Of a DNA stretch of 50,461 bases, positions 26,610 to 34,968 are shown piece by piece. The position numbers were made by a program, and so were the translations under genes. Source of the stretch: Russula earlei. Its lineage: Eukaryota > Basidiomycota > Agaricomycetes > Russulales > Russulaceae. The stretch lies in the NCBI GenBank assembly GCA_025769875.1, contig JAGFNK010000388.1, forward strand, positions 1-50,461, written 5' to 3'. Each line of letters starts with the position of its first letter. The first letter of the stretch is position 1. The notes under the pieces are model-generated. The model did no database searches. It was not told the origin of the DNA and was given only the letters and a program-made list of their open reading frames with translations.

Positions 26610-27185
26610 TTACAGGTTGAATGCATACGCTACCCTAACACCTAAATAGCTTTCTGATGAGCCACTCTCTACAAACTTCGTATTGCTTTCAAACTTTACA
26701 CCTGCATCAATAAAGTTGCCTTTACCTAATGGGATCAGGTAGCCTATTTGCGGGCTGTAAGCAAAAACAGCTGACTTATCGGCACCGATATCATCTTTGT
26801 TGGCAATAAAGCTAACACCTGCCAGGCCCTGTACATACAGGTTCTTCCAGGCATAGAATTTCAGCCCTGCTTTAACAGGTACCAGGCGAAGGTCTTTGGC
26901 ACCATCAATGTCTTTACTGGCAAAGAAATTATTGAATGCGCCGTTCACAGTTACATACAGGCTCTTCTTAATGATAGCGAAGTCTCCCTGTATAGAACCT
27001 CCTATTGACCAGTCATACACATCCTTTAAATTGCTTACCGGCAATCCTGATTCAGGGCCTGCACTGAGCACTATATTACCCGGACGGTTACTATTGCTGT
27101 TATTACTTGTTTGTGCATTAGCTGTAAAAGTGATACCTGCTAATAACGAAAGTGTTACTACACCAATCTTTAGTGAATTTTTCAT
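26610..27185 (-). CDS. Small outer-membrane beta-barrel protein
   Basis: The 191-residue protein has a signal peptide (MKNSLKIGVV...TANAQ). The rest is a porin-like run of amphipathic strands (LSAGPESGLPVSNL, LYVTVNGAFNNFF, VPVKAGLKFYAWKNLYVQGLAGVSF, IGYLIPLGKGNFIDAGVKFES), ending in VAYAFNL. This matches the general outer-membrane beta-barrel class seen often in Bacteroidota. The function is unknown. It is a single gene with a promoter at 27224-27255 and a strong terminator at 26539-26576. Confidence 0.8.
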   Translation of the reverse strand: MKNSLKIGVVTLSLLAGITFTANAQTSNNSNSNRPGNIVLSAGPESGLPVSNLKDVYDWSIGGSIQGDFAIIKKSLYVTVNGAFNNFFASKDIDGAKDLRLVPVKAGLKFYAWKNLYVQGLAGVSFIANKDDIGADKSAVFAYSPQIGYLIPLGKGNFIDAGVKFESNTKFVESGSSESYLGVRVAYAFNL

Positions 27186-27223
27186 CTTTTAATTTTTATG
27201 TTTCCCGAAGTATTTTAACAAGG

Positions 27224-27255
27224 CAAAATTAGCATGGCAGGGAAGGGAAGGTCAA
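27224..27255 (-). promoter_or_regulatory. Promoter of the small beta-barrel gene
   Basis: The minus-strand -7 box TAATTTTG (complement of 27224-27231) matches TAnnTTTG. TTG, the complement of 27253-27255, lies 21 bases away as a -33 box. The -7 box is 38 bases upstream of the start at 27185. Confidence 0.42.
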
Positions 27256-27316
27256 TCCCAATTATTCGGATAGAAAAACCGATTTTTCCTGTAGTGTATA
27301 GAGAGTACACATAAAA

Positions 27317-27342
27317 AAAGCGGCTGTAAAAACAGTCGCTTT
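27317..27342 (-). terminator. Weak terminator-like hairpin
   Basis: AAAGCGGCTGT (27317-27327) pairs with ACAGTCGCTTT (27332-27342) with one mismatched pair. An A run precedes it, giving a T run on the minus strand, so it may end transcripts from the araC-type gene, which stops at 27518. Confidence 0.45.
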
Positions 27343-27388
27343 GTTGTTCACCAAAACCATCGAAAAAAACTATGTATAGAAAGGTAAA

Positions 27389-27500
27389 ATTCAAAAGTAA
27401 AAAATCAAAATAGCGCTTATGTACTGAATAGTTCAGTTATCATGATATGTCTACGTTTCTTAAAGCCAGTCTTTTACATTTTGACTTTTTACTTTTGAAT
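27389..27500. repeat. MITE-like inverted repeat, 22-bp arms
   Basis: Left arm ATTCAAAAGTAAAAAATCAAAA (27389-27410) and right arm at 27479-27500 are reverse complements with one mismatch in 22. They enclose 68 bases with no ORF. It lies just after the araC-type gene (stop at 27518). It could be a short non-autonomous repeat or one of the AT-rich gene-border repeats; I saw no target-site duplication. Confidence 0.6.
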
Positions 27501-27517
27501 CTTCCCTTCTGAATTCG

Positions 27518-28507
27518 CTACGCAAAAGTATCCGCGTACTCCCCTTCCGCCAATGCCAATTTGCCGGAATTAAGAACCGTATTCAAACCTCCTTTCTTTA
27601 AGTCAGAGGGATTATACCCGGCCATCTGTTTAAAGAAGCGGCTAAAATGAGAGCTGGTATCGAAGTTCAGCCGGTCGGCTATTTCTTTGATGCTTAACCC
27701 TGAATAATGTAACAGGTAGGTAGCTTCCCTGTATAACCTGCGATGAATGATATGCAAAGCCGTTACACCTGTTTCATTCCGCACTACTTCACTAAGGTGC
27801 TTGGCAGATACATTGAGTATAGCAGCGTATTCCTGTACGGTGCGTTTCTGAATATAATTCTCTTCCACTTCCTTTTGAAAGCTGTGTACTATCTGGTAGC
27901 TCCGGGTTAGCTGGTGGGGTGAATCGCAGCGGCAATTCTCACAGCCCCTTCTTATTTCATACAACAAGCGCATCAGTTGCAGCTTCATAACAGGCAAGGT
28001 AAACTCATCTGATTGCTGGTAATCCTTGTCCATAGATTCCAGTATACTCTTAATGGACATGAAGTGTTTCTCCCGGAGGTTGTGTACGGGTGCTTCATCG
28101 GGGTGTACTTCCAGCAGGCGTTCCAACACGGCATCTTTTGTATAAGTATCTTCCAGGAACTCTTTCTTGAACAGTACTACATATAGCAAAAGGTCGTCTG
28201 AAGCATTATCGTAGGAATGAATATACCTGGGTGCTATCATGTGTAATGATCCGGGGTTCACCTGGAAGGTGAAAGAGCCCACTGTTTTGGTTACTGTTCC
28301 ACGCAGGCAGAGCACCAGGGCATAATGATCGGTTTTAACCGGTAGTCCTTTTTTGATAATGCCTTCATTGCTGAGTAATGCAAAATCATCGCGAATGGCC
28401 GAATCATCATACTTATTGATCCCAAAATGTTGCGGCACTTCTTTTTCTGCCGATAAATAGTATTTAATAGTATCTGTGATCGTAAATATTCTCGTCTTAT
28501 TCTCCAT
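27518..28507 (-). CDS. AraC-family transcriptional regulator
   Basis: The 329-residue protein has an N-terminal cupin-like sensing domain (about residues 45-200, including GSFTFQVNPGSLHMIAP) and a C-terminal AraC double helix-turn-helix (about 205-305: VQEYAAILNVSAKHLSEVV and LSIKEIADRLNFDTSSHFSRFFKQMAGYNPSDLK). The ligand is unknown. A Cys-rich stretch (CENCRCDSP) sits between the domains. It follows the TetR-type gene by 23 bases and is very likely in the same operon, so both regulators share the promoter and operator upstream of tetR. Confidence 0.9.
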   Translation of the reverse strand: MENKTRIFTITDTIKYYLSAEKEVPQHFGINKYDDSAIRDDFALLSNEGIIKKGLPVKTDHYALVLCLRGTVTKTVGSFTFQVNPGSLHMIAPRYIHSYDNASDDLLLYVVLFKKEFLEDTYTKDAVLERLLEVHPDEAPVHNLREKHFMSIKSILESMDKDYQQSDEFTLPVMKLQLMRLLYEIRRGCENCRCDSPHQLTRSYQIVHSFQKEVEENYIQKRTVQEYAAILNVSAKHLSEVVRNETGVTALHIIHRRLYREATYLLHYSGLSIKEIADRLNFDTSSHFSRFFKQMAGYNPSDLKKGGLNTVLNSGKLALAEGEYADTFA

Positions 28508-28530
28508 GCTTCAGTTAGTTAGAGGGTATA

Positions 28531-29130
28531 TTATGCCATGATGCCTTTGATAAAACTTTCAACGGCATCTTCCAATATCAATTTGCGGGGTACCATGGGC
28601 TGGTACCCTGAAAACATTTGTATGGAAACGAAACCATGCAATATAGACCAGTAGGTATGCAGCTTAAGGTAAGGATCAGCCTGTGGACTATTGCCTGCCG
28701 ATATGGTTTTTTCTATGGCAGACAACATGGCTTCACTCACTTTCTTCATTTCCTCCATTTGCTTCACTGCTTCACAACCGGGAATACCCAGCCCGAACAT
28801 CACTTCATAATGGGGCTTGTGAGACAGTGCGAATTGCCAATAGGCACCGGCAATGGCTTTTAATTGTTCCGGGGGGTGAGAAGTGGCAGTTTTAGCCTCC
28901 TGTAACTGCGTGGACAGGATATTAAACCCTTGCCGGATAAATTCCATCAGGATGGCATCCTTGCTCTCAAAATGGTTGTAAACAACCGGAACGCTGTATT
29001 CTATGGAATCAGCAATTTTCCGGATGGACAATGATTGCCAGCCTTCGGACTGAACAATTTGCCAGGCGGACGCTAATATCCCGGCCCGTATAGTCTCTTT
29101 TTGCCGTAGTTTTCTTTCTGCAATACCCAT
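28531..29130 (-). CDS. TetR-family transcriptional regulator
   Basis: The 199-residue protein has the N-terminal TetR helix-turn-helix (about residues 8-55: AGILASAWQIVQSEGWQSLSIRKIADSIEYSVPVVYNHFESKDAIL) and an all-helical ligand domain of the WHG type (HKPHYEVMFGLG). Regulators of this kind usually repress their own operon and are released by a small molecule; the ligand is unknown. The palindrome at 29153-29163, next to its promoter, is a good candidate operator. It is the first gene of a two-gene operon with the AraC-type gene. Confidence 0.9.
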   Translation of the reverse strand: MGIAERKLRQKETIRAGILASAWQIVQSEGWQSLSIRKIADSIEYSVPVVYNHFESKDAILMEFIRQGFNILSTQLQEAKTATSHPPEQLKAIAGAYWQFALSHKPHYEVMFGLGIPGCEAVKQMEEMKKVSEAMLSAIEKTISAGNSPQADPYLKLHTYWSILHGFVSIQMFSGYQPMVPRKLILEDAVESFIKGIMA

Positions 29131-29152
29131 AGTCAGGTAGCGTTACCAAATA

Positions 29153-29163
29153 TAACACTGTTA
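29153..29163. promoter_or_regulatory. Candidate TetR operator
   Basis: TAACACTGTTA is a perfect palindrome (TAACA, central C, TGTTA). It lies directly downstream of the -7 box of the tetR promoter and 23 bases before the tetR start, a position where a bound repressor would block transcription. Confidence 0.5.
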
Positions 29164-29164
29164 G

Positions 29165-29196
29165 CAAAACTACGGACGATTAAGTTACGGGCCAAA
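29165..29196 (-). promoter_or_regulatory. Promoter of the tetR-araC operon
   Basis: The minus-strand -7 box TAGTTTTG (complement of 29165-29172) matches TAnnTTTG, and TTTG (complement of 29193-29196) is a -33 box with a 20-base spacer. This is the clearest Bacteroidota-type promoter in the window. It overlaps the area of the candidate TetR operator. Confidence 0.6.
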
Positions 29197-29338
29197 ACTC
29201 AGCGCAATTGCCGATTTCACGATATTGGGATTTTACACTGACACTTCTGTATCTGCTTATACAAGCCCTTCTTAATACAACTGCCTGAACAATAATTACA
29301 TTTCATATTCCAGGTGATAACCGGATCACTACCAATAA

Positions 29339-29366
29339 AAAAGCCGGCTAAATTTAGCCGGCTTTT
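29339..29366. terminator. Bidirectional terminator after uxuA
   Basis: AAAAGCCGGCTAAA (29339-29352) and TTTAGCCGGCTTTT (29353-29366) form a perfect 28-base palindrome with A and T runs at the ends. It lies 27 bases past the uxuA stop. A few central bases must open to make the loop. Confidence 0.8.
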
Positions 29367-29392
29367 CCAGGAAATACTCCTCTATTAATCGT

Positions 29393-30574
29393 TTATGATA
29401 GTAATGAATTGCTGATGCCCAATTCGAGGCCCCGTAACTCAGCCAATCCCCTTAATCTTCCGATAGCTGAGTAGCCGGGGTTGGTTTTCTTTTTGAGGTC
29501 GTCGAGCATTTGGTGACCATGATCGGGACGCATGGGGATGTTTACTTTGCGCTTTTGCATTACCAGTATTACCTGTTTCATCACACTATACATATCTACA
29601 TCGCCTTCGAGGTGATTGTCTTCATAGAAGTCGCCCCATTCGTTTCGCCTGGTGGCGCGCAGGTGCAGGAAATGGATACGATCGGCGAACTCCCCTACCA
29701 TTGCCGGCAGGTCATTATCCGGCCTTACTCCATAGGAGCCTGTACAGAAGCAGAGGCCATTATTGAGGGAAGGAACAGCTTGTATGAGTTTATTTACGTC
29801 TTCCTTTGTTTTTACCACGCGTGGCAAGCCGAAGATGGGATAGGGAGGATCATCCGGGTGGATGGCCATCTGTATGCCGCATTCGTCTGCTACAGGTACT
29901 ATTTGTTGGAGGAACCAGATCAAATGGTTCCTGAGGCCGTCTTCATCAATACCATCATACGTATCTAATGCCTGTTGAAACTGCGCTGCTGTGAAGCTTT
30001 CTTCACTACCGGGCAAGCCGGCAATGATATTGCGCTGCAGGAGGTCTTTTTCTTCAGCGCTCATGGTTTCAAAGCGCTGTTTGCCTCTTGCGAGTTCTTC
30101 ACTGGTATAATCTTTTTCTGCGTTCTTTCTTTTCAGGATATATACATCGAACGCAACCAGGGCTGCTTTCTCGAAACGGAGGGCTTTGGAGCCGTCTTCT
30201 ACTTCGAACGACAGGTCTGTTCTTGTCCAGTCGAGTACGGGCATGAAGTTGTAGGTGATCACTTTAATGCCACAGGCGGCGAGGTTGCGGATGCTTTGTT
30301 GATAGTTGTCTATGTATTGCTGAAAATTACCGCGTTGTGTTTTAATATCCTCGTGTACCGGTACGCTTTCTACTACTGTCCATTCCAGCCCGGCTTCATG
30401 TACTACCTGTATCCGTTTGTTGATCTCTTCTATGGTCCAGGTGGTTCCATTGGGAATATGGTGCAGGGCAGAAACAACACCGCTACAACCGGCTTGTTTG
30501 ATATCGCTTAAACTAACGGGATCATTTGGCCCGTACCAACGCATGGTTTGTACCAGTTTGTAATGCTCTTTCAT
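29393..30574 (-). CDS. uxuA: Mannonate dehydratase
   Basis: The 393-residue protein is UxuA at full length, with the N-terminal [19 protein letters not shown], the phrase [16 protein letters not shown] and [13 protein letters not shown] with metal- and substrate-site residues, and a C-terminal [12 protein letters not shown]. It dehydrates D-mannonate to 2-keto-3-deoxygluconate in glucuronate breakdown. It stands alone: no uxuB, uxaC or kdg genes are in the window, so the other steps must be elsewhere. It ends before a strong terminator at 29339-29366. Confidence 0.95.
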   Translation of the reverse strand: MKEHYKLVQTMRWYGPNDPVSLSDIKQAGCSGVVSALHHIPNGTTWTIEEINKRIQVVHEAGLEWTVVESVPVHEDIKTQRGNFQQYIDNYQQSIRNLAACGIKVITYNFMPVLDWTRTDLSFEVEDGSKALRFEKAALVAFDVYILKRKNAEKDYTSEELARGKQRFETMSAEEKDLLQRNIIAGLPGSEESFTAAQFQQALDTYDGIDEDGLRNHLIWFLQQIVPVADECGIQMAIHPDDPPYPIFGLPRVVKTKEDVNKLIQAVPSLNNGLCFCTGSYGVRPDNDLPAMVGEFADRIHFLHLRATRRNEWGDFYEDNHLEGDVDMYSVMKQVILVMQKRKVNIPMRPDHGHQMLDDLKKKTNPGYSAIGRLRGLAELRGLELGISNSLLS

Positions 30575-30622
30575 GAAGGGATGCTATTGATCTTTTTATT
30601 GATTTTACGCGCTAAAATAGGG

Positions 30623-30658
30623 AGTAAGTTGTAAGTTGTAAGTAATAAGTTGTAAGTA
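30623..30658. repeat. AT-rich iterated phrase upstream of uxuA
   Basis: Copies of the phrase TAAGTTGTAAGT follow one another with small changes over 36 bases, upstream of uxuA and before the terminator of the neighbouring PID-CTERM-type gene. It is one of the short iterated border repeats of this window. Confidence 0.45.
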
Positions 30659-30680
30659 TAGCACAGTATGGTGTACATAA

Positions 30681-30732
30681 ATAGTATATAAAAAGGCCGC
30701 CCGGTAAACCGGGCGGCCTTTTTATATACTAT
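30681..30732. terminator. Bidirectional terminator with 24-bp perfect arms
   Basis: Two 24-base arms (30681-30704 and 30709-30732; core GGCCGCCCGG/CCGGGCGGCC) pair perfectly around a 4-base loop, with A/T runs flanking. It lies 9 bases past the PID-CTERM-type gene's stop on the minus strand and also faces plus-strand transcription. Confidence 0.85.
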
Positions 30733-30741
30733 TTATTGACC

Positions 30742-30978
30742 TTATTTCTCTGCCTGGGCATCTTGCTTCTGCTGTTTCTTTTTCTTCGCATGTATCTTTT
30801 TGGCACCGTAACCTACACCGGCTGCTACCAGCAGGCTCAGGCCGCCGTCTATTGGTGCATCGGGGTCCTCACCGGTAGGCGTGCCGGGATCTTGTGCGAA
30901 TACCCCTGCACTAATGATGCTTAATGCAAACACCATTACCAGTATCCGGACTCTCTTATATATTGTTTTTGTTTCCAT
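30742..30978 (-). CDS. Small protein with PID-CTERM-like sorting tail
   Basis: The 78-residue protein has a signal peptide (METKTIYKRVR...GVFAQ), a short Pro/Asp-rich mature segment, then PIDGGLSLLVAAGVGYGAKKI and a basic C-terminal tail. The PIDGGLSLL-AAG-GYGAKK phrase is the PID-CTERM type of protein-sorting tail described in Bacteroidota (family name from memory), thought to be handled by an exosortase-like enzyme. Apart from the tail only about 20 residues remain, so the mature product is tiny. No exosortase gene is in the window. It is a single gene, with a terminator directly after it and tandem AT-rich repeats upstream. Confidence 0.7.
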   Translation of the reverse strand: METKTIYKRVRILVMVFALSIISAGVFAQDPGTPTGEDPDAPIDGGLSLLVAAGVGYGAKKIHAKKKKQQKQDAQAEK

Positions 30979-30990
30979 GACGTCTTAATT

Positions 30991-31048
30991 ATGAATGATG
31001 AGTTATGAATGATGAGTTGTTATAACGTATTACTTATAACGTACAACG
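30991..31048. repeat. Tandem AT-rich repeats upstream of the PID-CTERM-type gene
   Basis: ATGAATGATGAGTT occurs twice in tandem (30991-31004, 31005-31018). It is followed by iterated ATAACGTATTACTT-like phrases to about 31048. These lie between two minus-strand genes. Confidence 0.55.
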
Positions 31049-31050
31049 TA

Positions 31051-33490
31051 TTACTCCTTTACTACTTTTTTAGTAACTACTTCTTTACCATTGCTTACCT
31101 GTATTACGTATACGCCACTATTCCATGTACCGGCAGCTATCTGTTGTGTACCACTCTGTACTTTGCCGGCATTGATACTGGCAACAGTTTTACCGCTGAT
31201 ATCAGTGATACGGATATTGGTTTGTAAAGCCTCAGGAGAAGCATAGGTAATGGTTAAGACACCATTTACAGGGTTAGGACCAGCCTGTACCGTTAAAGCA
31301 GCAGGCGCTGGTGTTGGTATTGTTACCGGTGGCACCGTTGACTTCATGGCTACTTCAAAACGGTTGTTACCCTGGCTGGCAGTATCGGCTGTTACGCTAA
31401 AATTATAGCTCATATCGTTGGCTATCTTCATCCAGCTATTGGTATATTTATCGTGTAGGTATAAATTGCTACCTGTTGCTAAGTTGACTTCACTGGCTTT
31501 TACAGTGAAGGTTCTTTGCTGGTTGGTTTTTAAGCCTAACGCGATAACGTCTGTTGCGGATTGTAAAACGGGACGGTTGTTGATGGCGAGGTGTTTGTTA
31601 TCGGATGCGATGCTATAGAAATCGAGATTGATATTGCTGAATTTATCCATGTCCAGCCTGTCGGTGGAGGCAGTATTGCTCTTGTTATCGAAGCTGATCT
31701 TTAATTTATCCCAATAAGTAAGGCTATCTGCTATTGTTAACAGGAAGCTTTGGGTAGTAGTGTTGCCTGCGCCAATGGTGCATAAGGCGTTGTTCCGATA
31801 CTCTTATTGCTTTCTCTGAACGTAATTACCTGGTTAATACCACTAACGTTTTTGATGAAGAAAGCACCGTAAGCAGGGATCACAAAAGGAGTTCCCAATG
31901 TTTGGAAATCATATCCACCGCTGGCAATACCCGGGTTTGTGCTACCCATAGTTGCATTCCATACATAAACAGAAGCACCTGAACCACCCCGGGCCAGTGA
32001 TACCACTAATAGCATTTACATCTATTGGAGCAGGGTAAGGATTACCGATGGCATTCCAGCCCACGGCTGAACCACCAAAATCAGCAGCGGAACGTACTGT
32101 ATAATCCAGGTCACCCACATTTACTGAACCTGCTAAGGAGAGGCTCGGTGCAGATGGTGTATAGGTACCGGTTGTTTGACCAATACCTTCTCCCGGAATA
32201 CCTCTTACAAACAGGAACAAGGCTTCGTTCTTATTCCAGGTTTGGGAAGCATCCGTATAAGCTGCCCATACACCGGTAGTATAATTAAAGGCAGAAGCGT
32301 TACCTGCGGTAAGGCCTGAACCGCTACCTGTGATATCTACATAAGTGGTCAAGGCGCTGATAGCGATACTGCTGTTAAAAGGATGACCCAATAAACGGTA
32401 AGCACGTTGTGCAGTAAGGTTCTGCTGAATTGTAACAGTACCTGTGATAGAACCTGTACCTACGTTACCGATGGCACCGGCAGCGGTAGGGCTGGAAGAT
32501 AAACATTTGAAAGCACCACCGGCTTCTACTACTACCTGGGCATTGGTAGGAGTAATCACACCTGAGTTGTTGACTGTACCAAAGACATCCAGGTCAGTAG
32601 CACTGCCATTGTTGATGGTAAGGTTTTTACCGCTGTTTACAGTAAGCGTACCTCCAACAGACACTACCAGGTTATCGGCAGTTACATCTGCAGCTACAGT
32701 GATATTGTGGCTATTCTGGATAGTGATGCCTGCAGCGTTGTTATCGGGTGTTAATGTAGCGCTGATCCATGTGCTGTTATCAGAAGAACTCTGCCAGGAG
32801 CTCGTGCTACCCCAGTTACCGGTTTGTTTGGAACGGAAATAATCAGTAGCAGCGCTGGAAGGAGGAACAACTGCAACCGATCCTCCTATAGCAAGGGTGT
32901 TAACACTCCCTGTTCCAAAAGAAAAGGTTCCGGTACCACCTGATGCTCCCCATGGATAGAGCCTCAATGTAATGGTAGTTGTACTTGCTATATTTGAAGC
33001 GCAGAAATACCTGATAAACTTATCTGTGCCTGTACATCTCCACTAGTGGTTGTAGTCGTGAAGCTAACCGCGGTACCTATATCAGTAAAACTACTTCCAT
33101 TTGTGCTATATGACCAAATATAAGCGTTAGGGTCCTGTGCTTGTTCTTCTTAATTTAGCGTCTATAGTGGATAAAGAAACTGTATATCCTGATTTTGCGT
33201 TAATAGTACATTGATAATACTCATTATTCGTTTTTTGCGGCAGCCTCGGTTGTCGCATCCCAAGCATTTGAGGCATATCCTCCACTTAAAGTGGAAGCAG
33301 TTTCTCCAGCCCCTCTTGATAAAACCGCAGTATTCAAATTGGTATTATTCGTTGTAGCATTAAGACTACCAGCAGTTACACCAGAAAGTGAACCGGTATT
33401 CCATGCTGCAATCTGTGCCCAGCCCTGCATTGTAAACAAGGCAAGCACCATGGGCAGTAACAGGCGTTTTTTTAATAGAAGTCGTTTCAT
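31051..33490 (-). CDS. T9SS-sorted secreted protein (type A tail), broken by several frameshifts
   Basis: A continuous but broken coding region starts with a signal peptide (MKRLLLKKRLLLPMV...GWAQ). It passes through several open frames (33224-33490; 32000-33000; 31740-32015; 31051-31740) and ends in a Por-type sorting domain (GPNPVNGVLTITY, DISGKTVASI, GTWNSGVYVIQVSNGKEVVTKKVVKE). Joined, it would be about 813 residues and would be exported by the T9SS and attached to the cell surface. Five breaks are visible: in the T6 run at 33231-33236, the GGG at 33130-33132, around 32993-33002, in the CCCC at 31987-31990, and between 31765 and 31795. Each can be healed by one base. I recognise no enzymatic domain. 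Sequencing error is likelier than decay, because reading is sensible on both sides of each break. Confidence 0.7.
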
Positions 33491-33525
33491 AATTAGTATT
33501 ATTTGAGTTTTAGATACAATGGGGG

Positions 33526-34926
33526 TTATTGTACGTCTGATGTATTACGGATGCTGAATTCCTTTGCAGTACCGCGATAGTTAACTGCATAGCCGGTCCA
33601 TGTTTTTGCGCCCGCAGGTAATGTCGTTCCTGTAAAAGAGGCGGCGGTGGCTGTATATAATGTAATAGTGCCAGTGCCGTCACCCAGTGATGTGGTAGTG
33701 CTATAACCTGTACCGGTAGCAGTGGCGTTTACTATTTTTACTACGGTGTTTTCAATATCGGGAACACCGGTTGTAGGATTTAGGGTACCCAATGCTGTAT
33801 TTAATGCTGCAACGGTCATTGTTTGCGGCGTTATTGTTTTACCGGTAGCCACTGCTGCAGGAGGTACGGTACCAAACAATGTTTTGATCTCCAGTGAGCC
33901 ATTGTAATTGATGAGTGAATCACCTGTAATGTCCAGCACAAGAGAATCGCCGATGTTATAAGTGATTGTACCGCCGAAATAAACAGAGATGCCACGGTTA
34001 CCATCCTGGATCAATACACTGCCATTGCTTACATTCTTGCTGCCGGCATCGGATATTACAATACCGGATACTTTATAGCTGCCCAGCTTAATACCAGTAC
34101 CGGTATACATGCTTCTTAAAGTAGCAAGGGAAGTTTGGCTGTTTGTTGGTCCACCGCCTGTATTGGCGATCACATCGTTTGCATTCCTGATCTGGAATTC
34201 TTTGGTGCTGTTGAAACTGTTGGCATAACCAGTCCATGTGCTAGCCGTAGCGGGCATGGTTTGCCCTGCGAAATTGGCTCCTGCTGCGGTGTACAACGTC
34301 ATGCTGCCTGTTACATCAGCAATGGTTTTGCTGCCGCTGTAGGTACCTGCAGGTGATGCAATAGTGCCTGTAAGTTTTACCAGTGTGTACTCGATGTTGG
34401 CAGCATTTAATGATGATAGCGCAGTATTTAAAGCTGCGATGGTCATTGTTTGCGGTGTTACTGTTTTACCGGTAGCTATCGCTGCGGGTGTTATTGCTCC
34501 GAGCGCAGCTTTTACTTCGAGGGAGCCATTGTAGCTGATCAATGAATCACCTGTGATGTCTATCACTATAGAGTCACCAATATTGTAGGTGATGGAGCCT
34601 CCAAAATAAACGGATATACCGCGGTTACTGCCGTCCTGTATTACTACGTTACCTGTTCCGATATTTTTATTGGCAGCATCGGATATAACAGTACCGGCAA
34701 TTTTAGTACTGTCAGTTAATTTAATACCTGATACGGTATACTTGTTCCTGAGGGCCTGTATGGTAACCAGGTTGGAAGTTCCCGTTGGGCCTGTTGGACC
34801 GGTGGGTCCTGTTGGTCCGGTTGGGGTTGTTGTTGTGCCTGAGCTGCTTTTACTACAAGAAATGGCGCCGAAAACTACTATTGCCATTAAGGGCAGCAGG
34901 CGCATTACATTTTTCATACTCTTCAT
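33526..34926 (-). CDS. Lipoprotein with collagen-like repeat and two DUF5689-like domains
   Basis: The 466-residue protein has a lipoprotein signal (VVFGAISC) and then a collagen-like GPT repeat (PTGPTGPTGPTGPTG, about residues 36-50). Two tandem copies of about 190 residues follow: the first from TIQALRNKYTVSGIKL, the second from TSLATLRSMYTGTGIKL. Each has GISVYFGG-ITYNIGDS and TWTGYA blocks. The domains resemble DUF5689, whose function is unknown. The protein should be anchored in the outer membrane. It lies 42 bases after the large type B protein gene and 35 before the type A protein gene, in a surface-protein region. A start at the third-codon-downstream ATG (34917) is possible. The GPT tract is encoded by a 9-base-type tandem repeat and could change length. 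Confidence 0.82.
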   Translation of the reverse strand: MKSMKNVMRLLPLMAIVVFGAISCSKSSSGTTTTPTGPTGPTGPTGPTGTSNLVTIQALRNKYTVSGIKLTDSTKIAGTVISDAANKNIGTGNVVIQDGSNRGISVYFGGSITYNIGDSIVIDITGDSLISYNGSLEVKAALGAITPAAIATGKTVTPQTMTIAALNTALSSLNAANIEYTLVKLTGTIASPAGTYSGSKTIADVTGSMTLYTAAGANFAGQTMPATASTWTGYANSFNSTKEFQIRNANDVIANTGGGPTNSQTSLATLRSMYTGTGIKLGSYKVSGIVISDAGSKNVSNGSVLIQDGNRGISVYFGGTITYNIGDSLVLDITGDSLINYNGSLEIKTLFGTVPPAAVATGKTITPQTMTVAALNTALGTLNPTTGVPDIENTVVKIVNATATGTGYSTTTSLGDGTGTITLYTATAASFTGTTLPAGAKTWTGYAVNYRGTAKEFSIRNTSDVQ

Positions 34927-34968
34927 TTTTAGCGTTATTGATTGGGGTGTTTGATACTTTGGTTGTGA

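Noticed and set aside
29510..30511. Two long plus-strand ORFs opposite uxuA
   Set aside because: Shadows of uxuA; cysteine- and aromatic-rich translations with no start signals or known family.
32444..32842. Plus-strand ORF of 132 codons opposite the type A protein
   Set aside because: Shadow of low-complexity secreted-protein coding sequence.
34785..34830. Collagen-like GPT tract as a phage tail fibre signature
   Set aside because: It sits in a lipoprotein with DUF5689-like domains, and no phage genes surround it.
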